Shown here: in pieces, positions 25,901-32,930 of the stretch
Numbering within the stretch: position 1 is the first letter of the stretch
Layout of the letters: each line of letters opens with the position of its first letter
DNA from: Candidatus Poribacteria bacterium
GTDB lineage: Bacteria > Poribacteria > WGA-4E > WGA-3G
Direction of reading: 5' to 3'
NCBI GenBank assembly: GCA_028824685.1
Contig: JAPPCZ010000094.1
Span: 1 to 32,930 of the forward strand
DNA: 32,930 nt
Notes under the pieces: generated by a model
Databases searched by the model: none
Seen by the model: the letters and a program-made list of their open reading frames with translations, nothing else
What the model was told of the DNA's origin: nothing
Made by a program: the position numbers and the translations under genes

Positions 25901-26704
25901 GTGTACTTTGGCAACGAACAACTTGCAATAATCAACGAAGATGTACTGACTACCCGCGCTATTGAAAAAGAAAGCATAGATCTCATTGTCACATCACCTC
26001 CTTACAATGTTGATATAAAATATAATTCAAATGACGATGCACTCTCTTATGCGGACTATCTCACTTTTTCTAAAGACTGGTTTTCCCGATGCCTGCAGTG
26101 GTTAAAACCCGATGGGCGTTTCTGTCTTAATATCCCGTTGGACAAAAATAAAGGTGGACAGCAACACGTCGGTGCAGACTTAACAAAGTTGGCAACAGCA
26201 CTCGGATTTCAATACCATTCGACGATTGTTTGGAATGAAGGGAACATCTCAAGAAGAACAGCTTGGGGTTCTTGGTTGAAAGCATCCGCACCTTATGTCA
26301 TTGCGCCTGTTGAGTTAATAGTTGTTCTCTACAAAGATCAGTGGAAGAAAACAAGCGGTAGCGGTGAATCCGATATGAACAAAGAGGAATTCATGGAATG
26401 GACAAACGGTCTTTGGACTTTTCCTGGTGAGAGTAAAAAGCGGATTGGTCACCCTGCCCCATTTCCAATTGAACTTCCGCGTCGCTGTATCAAGCTCTTT
26501 AGTTTTGTAGGAGATACAATCCTTGATCCATTTATGGGAAGTGGTACAACGTTAGTTGCTGCGCATTTGAACAAAAGGAACGGTATTGGAATTGAGGTTG
26601 ATAAGGGATACTGTGAACTTGCTAAAGAGCGTTTAGATGAAGCTACGAAACAATTAAGTTTGTTTGAGGAAGAGGGTAAACTGGATGGCGAAAACGATTC
26701 GTGA
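25901..26704 (+). CDS. beta-class DNA methyltransferase (N4-cytosine or N6-adenine)
   Basis: The 267-aa protein starts at GTG with AGGAG (25890-25894) six bases upstream; a nearby ATG at 25899 is out of frame. Motif IV TSPPYN (31-36) comes before the SAM-binding motif I DPFMGSGTT (209-217), the order of beta-class enzymes. The middle region (about 110-180) is the likely target-recognition part. TSPPY is seen in N4-cytosine and in some N6-adenine enzymes, so the base cannot be decided from this. It would protect host DNA from the nucleases encoded just downstream. The HNH gene overlaps its end by 20 bases. Confidence 0.9.
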   Translation: MYFGNEQLAIINEDVLTTRAIEKESIDLIVTSPPYNVDIKYNSNDDALSYADYLTFSKDWFSRCLQWLKPDGRFCLNIPLDKNKGGQQHVGADLTKLATALGFQYHSTIVWNEGNISRRTAWGSWLKASAPYVIAPVELIVVLYKDQWKKTSGSGESDMNKEEFMEWTNGLWTFPGESKKRIGHPAPFPIELPRRCIKLFSFVGDTILDPFMGSGTTLVAAHLNKRNGIGIEVDKGYCELAKERLDEATKQLSLFEEEGKLDGENDS

Positions 26705-27281
26705 ACTCGTATTGGAATATTTCAAGAATCATCCAAATAAAGAGCTCCCTCACGGTCCTGTAGTTGATTGGGTAACAGAGCAGTACGAGAAGGAACATGG
26801 TAATCCTCCGAGAGATCCGTGGCGAACCATCAGGCAGCTACATCAAGAAGGAAAGTTGAAAAAGATCAGGAAAGGTGTTTACGAGTACGATCCAAGTTAC
26901 GTACACGAGGTTGTGTTATTTGAGTTTTCTCCGCGAGATAGAGAAGTTATTTTTGAACGTGATGGTCACCGTTGTGTTGTCTGTGGACGAGGACCTAAAG
27001 ATGGTGTTGAACTTGCCGCAGACCATATTAAACCGAAAGATAAGGGTGGCACAAATACAATTGAGAACGGTCAAACTCTCTGTTACGAACATAACTTACG
27101 AAAAAGCAACTATTCCCAGACTGAAGCAGGTAAAAGGTATTTTATCAGGATGTATCAGACCGCATTGAAAAACCAAGACGAAAAGATGATCGCATTTTGC
27201 CAAGCAGTTTTTGATGTTTACGATGAACATGATGTTGACCAGCATATCGACCGACCAGACACGAAAAATCGACTCATATAA
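26685..27281 (+). CDS. HNH endonuclease with N-terminal winged-helix domain
   Basis: The start at 26685 (MAKTIREL) is chosen because GAGGG lies eight bases upstream; an earlier in-frame codon at 26664 lies further inside the methyltransferase gene. The protein is 198 aa. Residues about 1-70 look like a HARE-HTH/winged helix (TIRELVLEYFKNHPNKELP ... IRQLHQEGKLKKIRKGVYEY), a domain common in restriction enzymes. The HNH core is C97-x2-C100, D113-H114 (AADHIKP), N128 and C133-x2-H136 (LCYEHN), with zinc-binding cysteines and a betabeta-alpha-metal active site. It forms an apparent type II restriction-modification pair with the methyltransferase. Confidence 0.88.
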   Translation: MAKTIRELVLEYFKNHPNKELPHGPVVDWVTEQYEKEHGNPPRDPWRTIRQLHQEGKLKKIRKGVYEYDPSYVHEVVLFEFSPRDREVIFERDGHRCVVCGRGPKDGVELAADHIKPKDKGGTNTIENGQTLCYEHNLRKSNYSQTEAGKRYFIRMYQTALKNQDEKMIAFCQAVFDVYDEHDVDQHIDRPDTKNRLI

Positions 27282-27334
27282 TCGGATTATTTTATTCATA
27301 ATTGCCTATAATTTGACAATTTTAATCATTCATA

Positions 27335-28177
27335 GTGAGCAATGAAATGTTGACACAGGTTATTTCTGATATTGTACAGTGCAAAGAAACGATTGAAAAA
27401 CACGAATTTGATGAAACTGCAACTAAACAGTACATTGTAATTCCTATCCTGAGATCTTTGGATTGGCACGACAGCAATTTGCATACTTTAGAAGTTTACC
27501 CGGAAGAAAGAGTCAACGGAGGAAAAGTCGACTATGCCTTACGACAAGGTGATACTTCTTTAGTATTTATTGAGTGTAAACGTTGGGGGGTAGGAATTGA
27601 AAAACATCAAGAGCAAATTTGCCAGTATGCTTTTTTAGCTGGAGTAGAAATAGCCGTTATAACCAACGGGAAAATATGGGATTTTTATCTCCCCGACCGA
27701 ACAAGTACATCTGAAAGAAGGGTAATCCCATGGGAAGATAGAATTTTCTGTTCCATTGATCTTGAGGTGCAGAAGGAAGCCGTATCTGATTTTCAAAAGT
27801 ACCTTTCTAAATCCAACGTTGAACAAGGGAAAGCAAAAGCAAATGCACGAGAAGCATTTCAACCCCGAGGATCTGAGACTCCTTTACCTCGGCAACGTTA
27901 CGGTCTACCAATTCTGAGAGCTTTAGTAGAACTTGGAGGTTCAGCATCAACTAAGCAAGTGCTACAGCGAGTTTTTCAACTCATGGTGGCAGCTAACGAA
28001 CTGCGGACAATAGATAAATCGAAACGATCAGACGGGCAGTTTTATTGGGACAATCGCACCCAAGATATGCGGAGAGAATTGATAAATAAAGGTTTTATGA
28101 AGGAAGATTCTCCGCGCGGTGTTTGGGAAATTTCTGACGCAGGACGTAATCACCTTCTTAATAATGGAGGAACCTAA
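27335..28177 (+). CDS. Mrr/HsdR-N-like PD-(D/E)XK nuclease with C-terminal Mrr_N-type winged helix
   Basis: The 280-aa protein has a nuclease core like the N-terminal domain of type I R subunits: Q32/P37 region KQYIVIPILRSLDW, VDYAL with D66, and FIECKRWG with E80/K82, then the helix EQICQYAFLAG. Residues about 190-275 resemble the winged-helix Mrr_N domain (PILRALVELGGSASTKQVLQ). It may cleave unprotected or modified DNA. The start is uncertain: GTG at 27335 or ATG at 27347, neither with a ribosome binding site; a TATAAT at 27307-27312 suggests a local promoter. It is followed after 2 bases by the next gene. Confidence 0.83.
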   Translation: MSNEMLTQVISDIVQCKETIEKHEFDETATKQYIVIPILRSLDWHDSNLHTLEVYPEERVNGGKVDYALRQGDTSLVFIECKRWGVGIEKHQEQICQYAFLAGVEIAVITNGKIWDFYLPDRTSTSERRVIPWEDRIFCSIDLEVQKEAVSDFQKYLSKSNVEQGKAKANAREAFQPRGSETPLPRQRYGLPILRALVELGGSASTKQVLQRVFQLMVAANELRTIDKSKRSDGQFYWDNRTQDMRRELINKGFMKEDSPRGVWEISDAGRNHLLNNGGT

Positions 28178-28179
28178 AA

Positions 28180-29004
28180 ATGAAAAATAATACTGAACCT
28201 ATTAAAGCAGCACCAACAGCACAGTCACAAGCTGATCTTGATAGGATGAAAAGTATCCTTGAGGATGCTCTTTATGAATTGGGTTATGATGACACTTTGG
28301 TAGATATCCTAATTGAAATGAATGTTATTGATTTTAATACCGTTGATTACCCAGAACATGTTGAGTACCAACTTGAAAAATATTATGGTGAATCTATTGC
28401 ATGGGATGATAATCTTGAGGAAGCTGTTGTTATTGAAAGTTCAGATATTTTTCTGACAGGAGAATTAGGTGAGAGTTGGCGGGCTTCTAAAGGCAAAACT
28501 TTTCGAGAACGGATCCGAGATGTGATAACACCTTCAATTGAAAAGTTAGGGTTGAAAGTGATTTTACGCTATGATTTAGTGAAAAGCACCACGTTATCAG
28601 AAGAATTGGAAGGTGTAAAACGGCATTTGACAGTAGATTATGGAAAATTTCATTCTGAAATCCCATATATTGATATTCTTATTTACGACCCTGAAGATTT
28701 GCGTGTTGTTGCTGTAATTTGGTGTGCAGTCAATTTGAAAAACCAAATAGACAAGATGGTTTATTGGAAACTCAAACTACAGACAGACGAAGATACGTCC
28801 ACTATCAAATTTTATCTTGTCACGGCTGACTTGGATGGAACTTTAAAAATTACAGACGTACCACAGAAAGGACGCGCCATTGTAGAAACAGAAATTAACG
28901 GCACCTATGTCCTAACAAAAGAAAACCTTCAAGAAAGCGATAAAGTCAAACTTTTTGAGCATTTCATTGAGGATTTCAAGAAAGTCAGAGAAGAAACACA
29001 ATAA
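28180..29004 (+). CDS. BsaWI-like type II restriction endonuclease, probably lacking catalytic Lys
   Basis: The 274-aa protein resembles the BsaWI family: a long N-terminal helical part, then TFRERIRDVITPSIEKLGLK (107-126), YIDILIYDPE (163-172), AVIWCAVNLKNQIDKMVYWK (178-197) and IKFYLVTADLDGTLK (209-223). In the family the third segment usually reads S/E-C-K with a catalytic Lys; here WCA puts Ala183 at that place, while D165 is kept. It may therefore be inactive, bind DNA only, or use K187. BsaWI cuts around CCGG, which would fit an N4-cytosine methyltransferase upstream, but the site here cannot be read from sequence. It ends 4 bases before the IolE-like gene. Family assignment is from memory of motif patterns, medium confidence. 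Confidence 0.68.
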   Translation: MKNNTEPIKAAPTAQSQADLDRMKSILEDALYELGYDDTLVDILIEMNVIDFNTVDYPEHVEYQLEKYYGESIAWDDNLEEAVVIESSDIFLTGELGESWRASKGKTFRERIRDVITPSIEKLGLKVILRYDLVKSTTLSEELEGVKRHLTVDYGKFHSEIPYIDILIYDPEDLRVVAVIWCAVNLKNQIDKMVYWKLKLQTDEDTSTIKFYLVTADLDGTLKITDVPQKGRAIVETEINGTYVLTKENLQESDKVKLFEHFIEDFKKVREETQ

Positions 29005-29008
29005 CATC

Positions 29009-29908
29009 ATGAAAATCGCAAATGCCCCCTGTTCCTGGGGCGTACTTGAATTCGACCTACAAGGCAAATCCCCCGACTACACCCAAGTATTAGACGAGAT
29101 GTACGCAATCGGTTATCGCGGCACCGAATTGGGAGATTGGGGATTTATGCCGACTGACCCCGCACAACTCCGAGACGCACTTGCAGCACGCGAGTTAACG
29201 TTGTTAGGTGCTTTTGTGCCGGTTGCGTTAGCGGATGCTGAGGCACACGCAGCAGGTGAGGCATCAGCATTGCAGCATGCGCGTTTGTTGGCAGATGTAG
29301 GCGGAGATGCTCCGTTCATCGTGCTTTCAGATGATAACGGCACTGTGGCACAACGCACGCACAATGCCGGACGCATCTGTCCTGAGCACGGTATGACGCA
29401 GAAGGAGTGGGATACTTTTGTAGCGGGTGTGCATCGTATCGCGCAATCGGTACGAGATGACATAGGACTACGCACCGTGTTTCATCATCATTGTGCAGGA
29501 TATGTAGAAACACCAGCGGAAGTGGACACGTTGATGCAACGCACCGATCCGAATCTGGTCGGGTTGTGTTTTGATACAGGACATTACCGATTTGGTGGCG
29601 GTGATCCGCTTGATATATTTGATCGGCACGCTGAACGTATCTGGCATGTGCATTTCAAGGATTGCCACCCTGAAATCGCTGCCCGTTCTCGCAAGGATGG
29701 TTGGGATTACTTTGAGTCAGTTGAGAACGGTGTTTTTTGCGAATTGGGTAAGGGCGACGTTGATTTTCCAGCGTTCATAGCGGAATTGCGAAATCGGAAC
29801 TATGACGGATGGATAGTCGTTGAGCAGGATGTCTTGCCGGGGATGGGGAGTCCATATCAGAGTGCCAAACGGAATTACCAATATCTGAAATCAATTATCG
29901 CAATATGA
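29009..29908 (+). CDS. sugar phosphate isomerase/epimerase (TIM barrel), IolE-like
   Basis: The start at 29009 (MKIANAPCSWGVLEF) is preferred over an upstream frame extension at 28955, which lies within the preceding gene. The 299-aa protein is a xylose-isomerase-like barrel with metal-ligand candidates E40 (RGTELGDWG), D189/H192 (CFDTGHY), H215 (WHVHFKD) and E272 (VVEQD). The family includes inosose dehydratase (IolE) and many other sugar epimerases and dehydratases. It overlaps the next gene by four bases (ATGA). With an IolG-like partner, a role in inositol or inositol-like catabolism is plausible. Confidence 0.87.
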   Translation: MKIANAPCSWGVLEFDLQGKSPDYTQVLDEMYAIGYRGTELGDWGFMPTDPAQLRDALAARELTLLGAFVPVALADAEAHAAGEASALQHARLLADVGGDAPFIVLSDDNGTVAQRTHNAGRICPEHGMTQKEWDTFVAGVHRIAQSVRDDIGLRTVFHHHCAGYVETPAEVDTLMQRTDPNLVGLCFDTGHYRFGGGDPLDIFDRHAERIWHVHFKDCHPEIAARSRKDGWDYFESVENGVFCELGKGDVDFPAFIAELRNRNYDGWIVVEQDVLPGMGSPYQSAKRNYQYLKSIIAI

Positions 29909-30927
29909 AAAACCCCTCAAAAATCGGTGTCGGTGTAATCGGCACGGGACGCATCGGCAAACTCCACATTGAACACCTCTCCCAAATTATACCTGATGCT
30001 GAACTCATAGCGATTTGCAGTTTGGACACCGAAACAGCAGAAATCTTTGCCGAACAGTTCAATATCCCGAAGGTAACCTCAGATTATCGCACACTTTTAG
30101 ATGACTCACAGATTGATGCGGTTATTGTCGCCTCATCAACGGATACCCACGTTGAGATATGTCAAGCTGCAGCCGAGGCAGGCAAACACATCTTTTGCGA
30201 AAAACCGATTGCCTTAGATTTGGAACAGATTAACGAAACCTTAAGGATTGTTGAGAAAGCAGGTGTTAAGTTTCAGGTCGGATTTAATCGTAGGTTTGAT
30301 GCGAACTTTAGGCGAGTGCGTGAGGCAGTAGCCTCTGGTGAAATTGGGGAACCACACATTTTGCGCATCACCAGTCGCGACCCAGCACCGCCGCCGATAG
30401 AATATGTAAAAGTATCAGGTGGTATTTTTCTTGATATGACCATCCACGATTTTGATATGGCGCGGTATCTCATCGGCGATGAAGTAGTTGAGGTTTACGC
30501 GGTAGGTTGTGTACGTGTTGATCCGAAAATTGGTGAGGTAGGAGACATTGACACCACGATCATAACACTCCGATTCCAAAACGGAGTGCTTGCGACCATT
30601 GATAATAGCAGAGAGGCTGTCTATGGCTATGACCAGCGAGTAGAAGTTTTCGGTTCAAAGGGAATGGTTGCAGCTGGGAATCCGCTGACAGATACTGTTA
30701 CTTTTAGTGGGAGTGAGGGGAGTCGCACCGCATCGCCACCGGACTTTTTTGTGGAACGCTATAAGGCGGCGTACTTGTCAGAATTGCAAGCGTTTATTCA
30801 GTGCATTCAGGAAGGGACGCAACCGCCAGTTACAGGTGCAGATGGTCGCGCGCCCATTGTAATGGGATATGCTGCATTAAAATCGTTGCGTGAAAATCGT
30901 CCTGTTCTATTGTCAGAAATCTTGTAA
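29905..30927 (+). CDS. iolG: Gfo/Idh/MocA-family dehydrogenase, probable myo-inositol 2-dehydrogenase
   Basis: The 340-aa protein has the NAD-binding start GVIGTGRIGKLHIEHL (10-25), the catalytic-core EKP (99-101, K100) and DMTIHDFDMARY (177-188) with D177 and H181, the arrangement that defines inositol dehydrogenases. Segments QVGFNRRFDANFRRVREAV and GDIDTTIITLRFQNGVLATI match IolG-type sequences well. It oxidises myo-inositol (or a scyllo/other inositol) to an inosose with NAD+, the substrate of IolE. The pair is cotranscribed. Substrate could instead be another polyol. Confidence 0.85.
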   Translation: MKNPSKIGVGVIGTGRIGKLHIEHLSQIIPDAELIAICSLDTETAEIFAEQFNIPKVTSDYRTLLDDSQIDAVIVASSTDTHVEICQAAAEAGKHIFCEKPIALDLEQINETLRIVEKAGVKFQVGFNRRFDANFRRVREAVASGEIGEPHILRITSRDPAPPPIEYVKVSGGIFLDMTIHDFDMARYLIGDEVVEVYAVGCVRVDPKIGEVGDIDTTIITLRFQNGVLATIDNSREAVYGYDQRVEVFGSKGMVAAGNPLTDTVTFSGSEGSRTASPPDFFVERYKAAYLSELQAFIQCIQEGTQPPVTGADGRAPIVMGYAALKSLRENRPVLLSEIL

Positions 30928-30942
30928 TTATACCCAAAAAGA

Positions 30943-31674
30943 CTAATCGTGACCACCAACTTCGCCAACCTCAATTTCAATCTCATCACGATTCCGAATC
31001 CGCTCTACAAGTCCGTCGCGTATGTCTACAATGCGATCCGAAACATCAAGCATTTTTAGGTCGTGTGTTGCAGAGATTACGGTGACTCCCTGCTCCGTAT
31101 TCAACTGTTTGATAAGGTCAATAATCTCGCGCCCCGTAATCGTATCAAGGTTCGCTGTGGGTTCGTCAGCAAGAACAATACTGGGGTCATTCGCGAGTGC
31201 TCTGGCAATAGCAACGCGTTGGCGTTGACCACCAGAGAGTTCATCGGGGAGATGATACATTCTGTCTCCTAAACCGACCTTATCCAATAGTTTTTCCGCC
31301 TTTTCGTTGCGTTGTTTTTCGGGGATACCAGCAAAAATCATCGGTAACGTAACATTGCCGTGTGCCGTGCGCACATTCAACAAGTTGTAACTCTGGAAGA
31401 TATAACCGACGCGGTGACACCGAAAAGCCGCAATCTGCCGTTGTGATAGGTTTGACATATTTTGCCCATCAATGTAGACCTCTCCCTCAGTCGGGCGGTC
31501 AAGCGCGCCGATCATGTTAAACAAGGTTGACTTTCCTGAGCCAGAGGGTCCCATCAACGAGATATATTCTCCGCGTTGAATTTCGATATTGATACCGTCC
31601 AAAGCGCGAAGAACGTTTGAACCCATTCGGTATTCTTTGACAACATCTTCAGTTTTTACAACAATGTCTGACAT
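30943..31674 (-). CDS. ABC transporter ATP-binding protein (LolD/MacB type)
   Basis: The 243-aa protein has Walker A GPSGSGKST (42-50), Q-loop IFQSYNLLN, signature LSGGQRQRVAIARAL (146-160), and Walker B IVLADEPTANLD (166-177). This is the type-VII (LolD/FtsE/MacB) class that couples ATP hydrolysis to lipoprotein release or to efflux. It follows the permease gene after 32 bases in one operon. It converges with iolG, whose stop is 15 bases away. Confidence 0.93.
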   Translation of the reverse strand: MSDIVVKTEDVVKEYRMGSNVLRALDGINIEIQRGEYISLMGPSGSGKSTLFNMIGALDRPTEGEVYIDGQNMSNLSQRQIAAFRCHRVGYIFQSYNLLNVRTAHGNVTLPMIFAGIPEKQRNEKAEKLLDKVGLGDRMYHLPDELSGGQRQRVAIARALANDPSIVLADEPTANLDTITGREIIDLIKQLNTEQGVTVISATHDLKMLDVSDRIVDIRDGLVERIRNRDEIEIEVGEVGGHD

Positions 31675-31706
31675 AACAGTCCTTTTTTACTGATAGCGTT
31701 TTATGG

Positions 31707-32384
31707 TTATACCTCAGTCCGCATCGCCTCAGCAGGTGGCAATTTTGCAGCACGCCATGCAGGAAACGATGACCCGATAACCGCCAATACCATTCCAAGC
31801 ACACATCCAAATAGAATCAGCAAAAGTACGCCAAGTTGAAATGGTCCGTTTTCTGGACGCGCAGGCAACAATGGAAAATAGAAGAACAGGTCAAGCCCAT
31901 AGTTTTTCAAGCCTAAAACAACAGCACCCAGCAAACCGATGAGTGCCCCAATGAGCGCGCCTGCAAATCCCTGGAAGCCTGACTCCAATAGAAATAGCCT
32001 CACGACAAAGCCATCCAGTGCCCCAAGACATTTCATTGTCCCGATTTCACGGAATCGCTCAGTCACAGCCATCAGCATAGAGTTTGCAATTCCGACAACA
32101 CAAACAATCAAGGACATAATAATAAGCCAAATGTCCTTAGTTGAAATGCCTTGTTCCGCTGCTTCGTCTATATTGGCAATCTCGGAACTTCGTCCGCTCT
32201 CCTGAAGTGCAAACTCAATTTCGTTGTTTGTCCAAACAGAAACGAGAAATGCGATACCGAGCGTAATTCCTGCTGTCGTGATAATGGAACGACCAAAACG
32301 GATTTTTAGGCTTTGGAAACTTATCCGTAGCGATTCTAAAAACGGAAGATCAATCTGTTCCTCAATAGGTGCTCGCTGATTCAA
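31707..32384 (-). CDS. compact FtsX/MacB-like ABC permease
   Basis: The start is TTG with AGGAG (plus-strand 32391-32395) six bases upstream. The 225-aa protein has four likely membrane segments (33-51, 85-107, 135-158, 183-205), as in type-VII permeases. The conserved ANSMLMAVTERFREIGTMKCLGA segment (100-122) after TM2 and the end SFPAWRAAKLPPAEAMR are typical. Between TM1 and TM2 only about 34 residues remain instead of a ~200-residue periplasmic domain. It may be a minimal permease, or one that lost its periplasmic part by an internal deletion. Heading a bicistronic operon with the ATPase. Confidence 0.88.
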   Translation of the reverse strand: MNQRAPIEEQIDLPFLESLRISFQSLKIRFGRSIITTAGITLGIAFLVSVWTNNEIEFALQESGRSSEIANIDEAAEQGISTKDIWLIIMSLIVCVVGIANSMLMAVTERFREIGTMKCLGALDGFVVRLFLLESGFQGFAGALIGALIGLLGAVVLGLKNYGLDLFFYFPLLPARPENGPFQLGVLLLILFGCVLGMVLAVIGSSFPAWRAAKLPPAEAMRTEV

Positions 32385-32416
32385 TTTTTTCTCCTAAGTC
32401 TTTTGTTTATAGGAGT

Positions 32417-32445
32417 ATTATATCAAATATTCAGTTTTTGGTCAA
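32417..32445 (-). promoter_or_regulatory. promoter of the ABC transporter operon
   Basis: On the minus strand TTGACC (32440-32445), a 17-base spacer and TATAAT (32417-32422) lie about 33 bases upstream of the TTG start. Strong sigma-70-type match. Confidence 0.7.
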
Positions 32446-32468
32446 GTTTTGTTATATCCAATCTTCCT

Positions 32469-32493
32469 GTAGGAGCGAACTCCAGCTCGCGAC
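32469..32493 (+). repeat. REP-like repeat with GTAG mark, next to the RAYT pseudogene
   Basis: GTAGGAGCGAACTCCAGCTC followed by GCGAC; GCGA and TCGC plus CT and AG can pair into a hairpin. It lies one base from the stop codon of the transposase remnant. REPs carrying GTAG beside a RAYT gene are the usual arrangement. Confidence 0.65.
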
Positions 32494-32494
32494 A

Positions 32495-32803
32495 TCATGA
32501 TTCCATCTTGAATTTACATCTCCAATATGGGTAATCACATGCCTTCTTTGCCAGCTCTTTCCTTACCGGTTTTTCATAACAGTACTGAATAATCTCATTC
32601 AATGATTCATCTTGTCTTATCCCATGTTCATAATACGTCTCTTGCCAGACAGCTCCGCTTCGTCCTAATTGTGTGTTGATCTACTTCGCTTTGAAACTTT
32701 TGAAAGATTATATGAGTCTGGATAATAACTGTTTGTCCAGTAGTTGTATAACAGCATGAATATGATCTGGCATCACCATGGTACAAAACCATCTGATACC
32801 AAA
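32495..32803 (-). pseudogene. REP-associated tyrosine transposase (RAYT, Y1/IS200-like), inactivated
   Basis: On the minus strand one frame reads FGIRWFCTMVMPDHIHAVIQ, then LLDKQLLSRLI, a TAA, SFKSFKAK, a TAG, INTQLGRSGAVWQETYYEHG and continues to KPVRKELAKKACDYPYWRC. This contains the HUH motif (HIH) and the conserved GRSGAVWQE and KPVRKEL segments of RAYTs. Two in-frame stops sit where relatives often have Gln (a single C-to-T change each), and the N-terminal part upstream of 32803 is not recognisable. No intact ORF remains. Confidence 0.75.
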
Positions 32804-32882
32804 TTAACAGGATTTATCTTGTTTTATTGGAGTCAGGCAGAATACGCCAAATCAAGAAATCAACGGTATGAACAGAATCAAC

Positions 32883-32908
32883 GCCGAATGCGCTTTTGGG
32901 CATTCGGC
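32883..32908. repeat. 9-bp-stem hairpin, same family as 372-396
   Basis: GCCGAATGC and GCATTCGGC with an 8-base loop GCTTTTGG. It shares GAATGCGCTT, GGCATTC and a trailing GCGGG with the hairpin at 372-396. Confidence 0.6.
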
Positions 32909-32930
32909 GGGTATGAATCATGGCGAATGC

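Noticed and set aside
28955..29008. longer N-terminus for the IolE-like protein
   Set aside because: It lies inside the preceding gene and the extra residues do not fit the family; MKIANAPCSWG is the standard start.

Overview
The window is about 33 kb of bacterial chromosome of moderate to low GC, dense with genes and intergenic repeats. The mix of genes (phytanoyl-CoA dioxygenase-like oxygenase, a formylglycine-generating-enzyme-like/sialidase fusion, an inositol-type dehydrogenase, long TPR proteins, many small palindromic repeats) resembles Candidatus Poribacteria or a related environmental or host-associated lineage. That assignment is by gene-content resemblance only. No rRNA, tRNA or CRISPR array was seen.

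Layout: (1) 1-4640, metabolic and cell-envelope genes: the end of an HtrA-like protease, then on the minus strand a membrane-anchored phospholipase-D-fold protein, a PhyH oxygenase and a SUMF1-sialidase fusion. (2) 4641-5449, a non-coding stretch with a perfect 26-bp palindrome and a 150-bp element with 17-bp terminal inverted repeats. (3) 5450-15390, a defence locus. An Ssp-type DNA phosphorothioation core (DUF4007 SspB-like, large P-loop ATPase SspC-like, PAPS-reductase-fold SspD-like) is joined to a GHKL ATPase, a GIY-YIG nuclease and a DGQHR (DndB-like) protein, with a 56-residue gene in the middle. Two near-identical promoter/start modules, both apparently leaderless, divide it into sspB-sspC and small ORF-sspD-GHKL-GIY-YIG-DGQHR. 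(4) 15476-21537, an Rpn-like nuclease, ribokinase, a 958-aa secreted TPR protein, a short biotin ligase and a DUF523 protein. (5) 21845-23737, a large minus-strand protein of unknown function. (6) 23861-29004, a second defence island: a BrnT/DUF4258-like toxin; an antitoxin-like N-terminus fused to FRG and TPR domains; a beta-class DNA methyltransferase; an HNH nuclease with an N-terminal winged helix; an Mrr-like PD-(D/E)XK nuclease; and a BsaWI-like endonuclease that appears to lack its catalytic lysine. (7) 29009-30927, an IolE-like TIM-barrel protein and an IolG-like dehydrogenase that begin 4 bases after the island. (8) 30943-32384, a minus-strand ABC transporter operon with a compact FtsX-like permease. 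(9) 32469-32930, a dead REP-associated (RAYT/Y1) transposase with REP-like hairpins.

The most interesting object is region 3. The sulfur-modification half matches the known SspBCD set, but no SspE, SspFGH or DndFGH is visible. The place of the restriction effector is taken by a GHKL ATPase plus GIY-YIG nuclease, with a DndB-like protein as possible regulator. No cysteine desulfurase (SspA/IscS) is present, so sulfur would have to come from a gene elsewhere.
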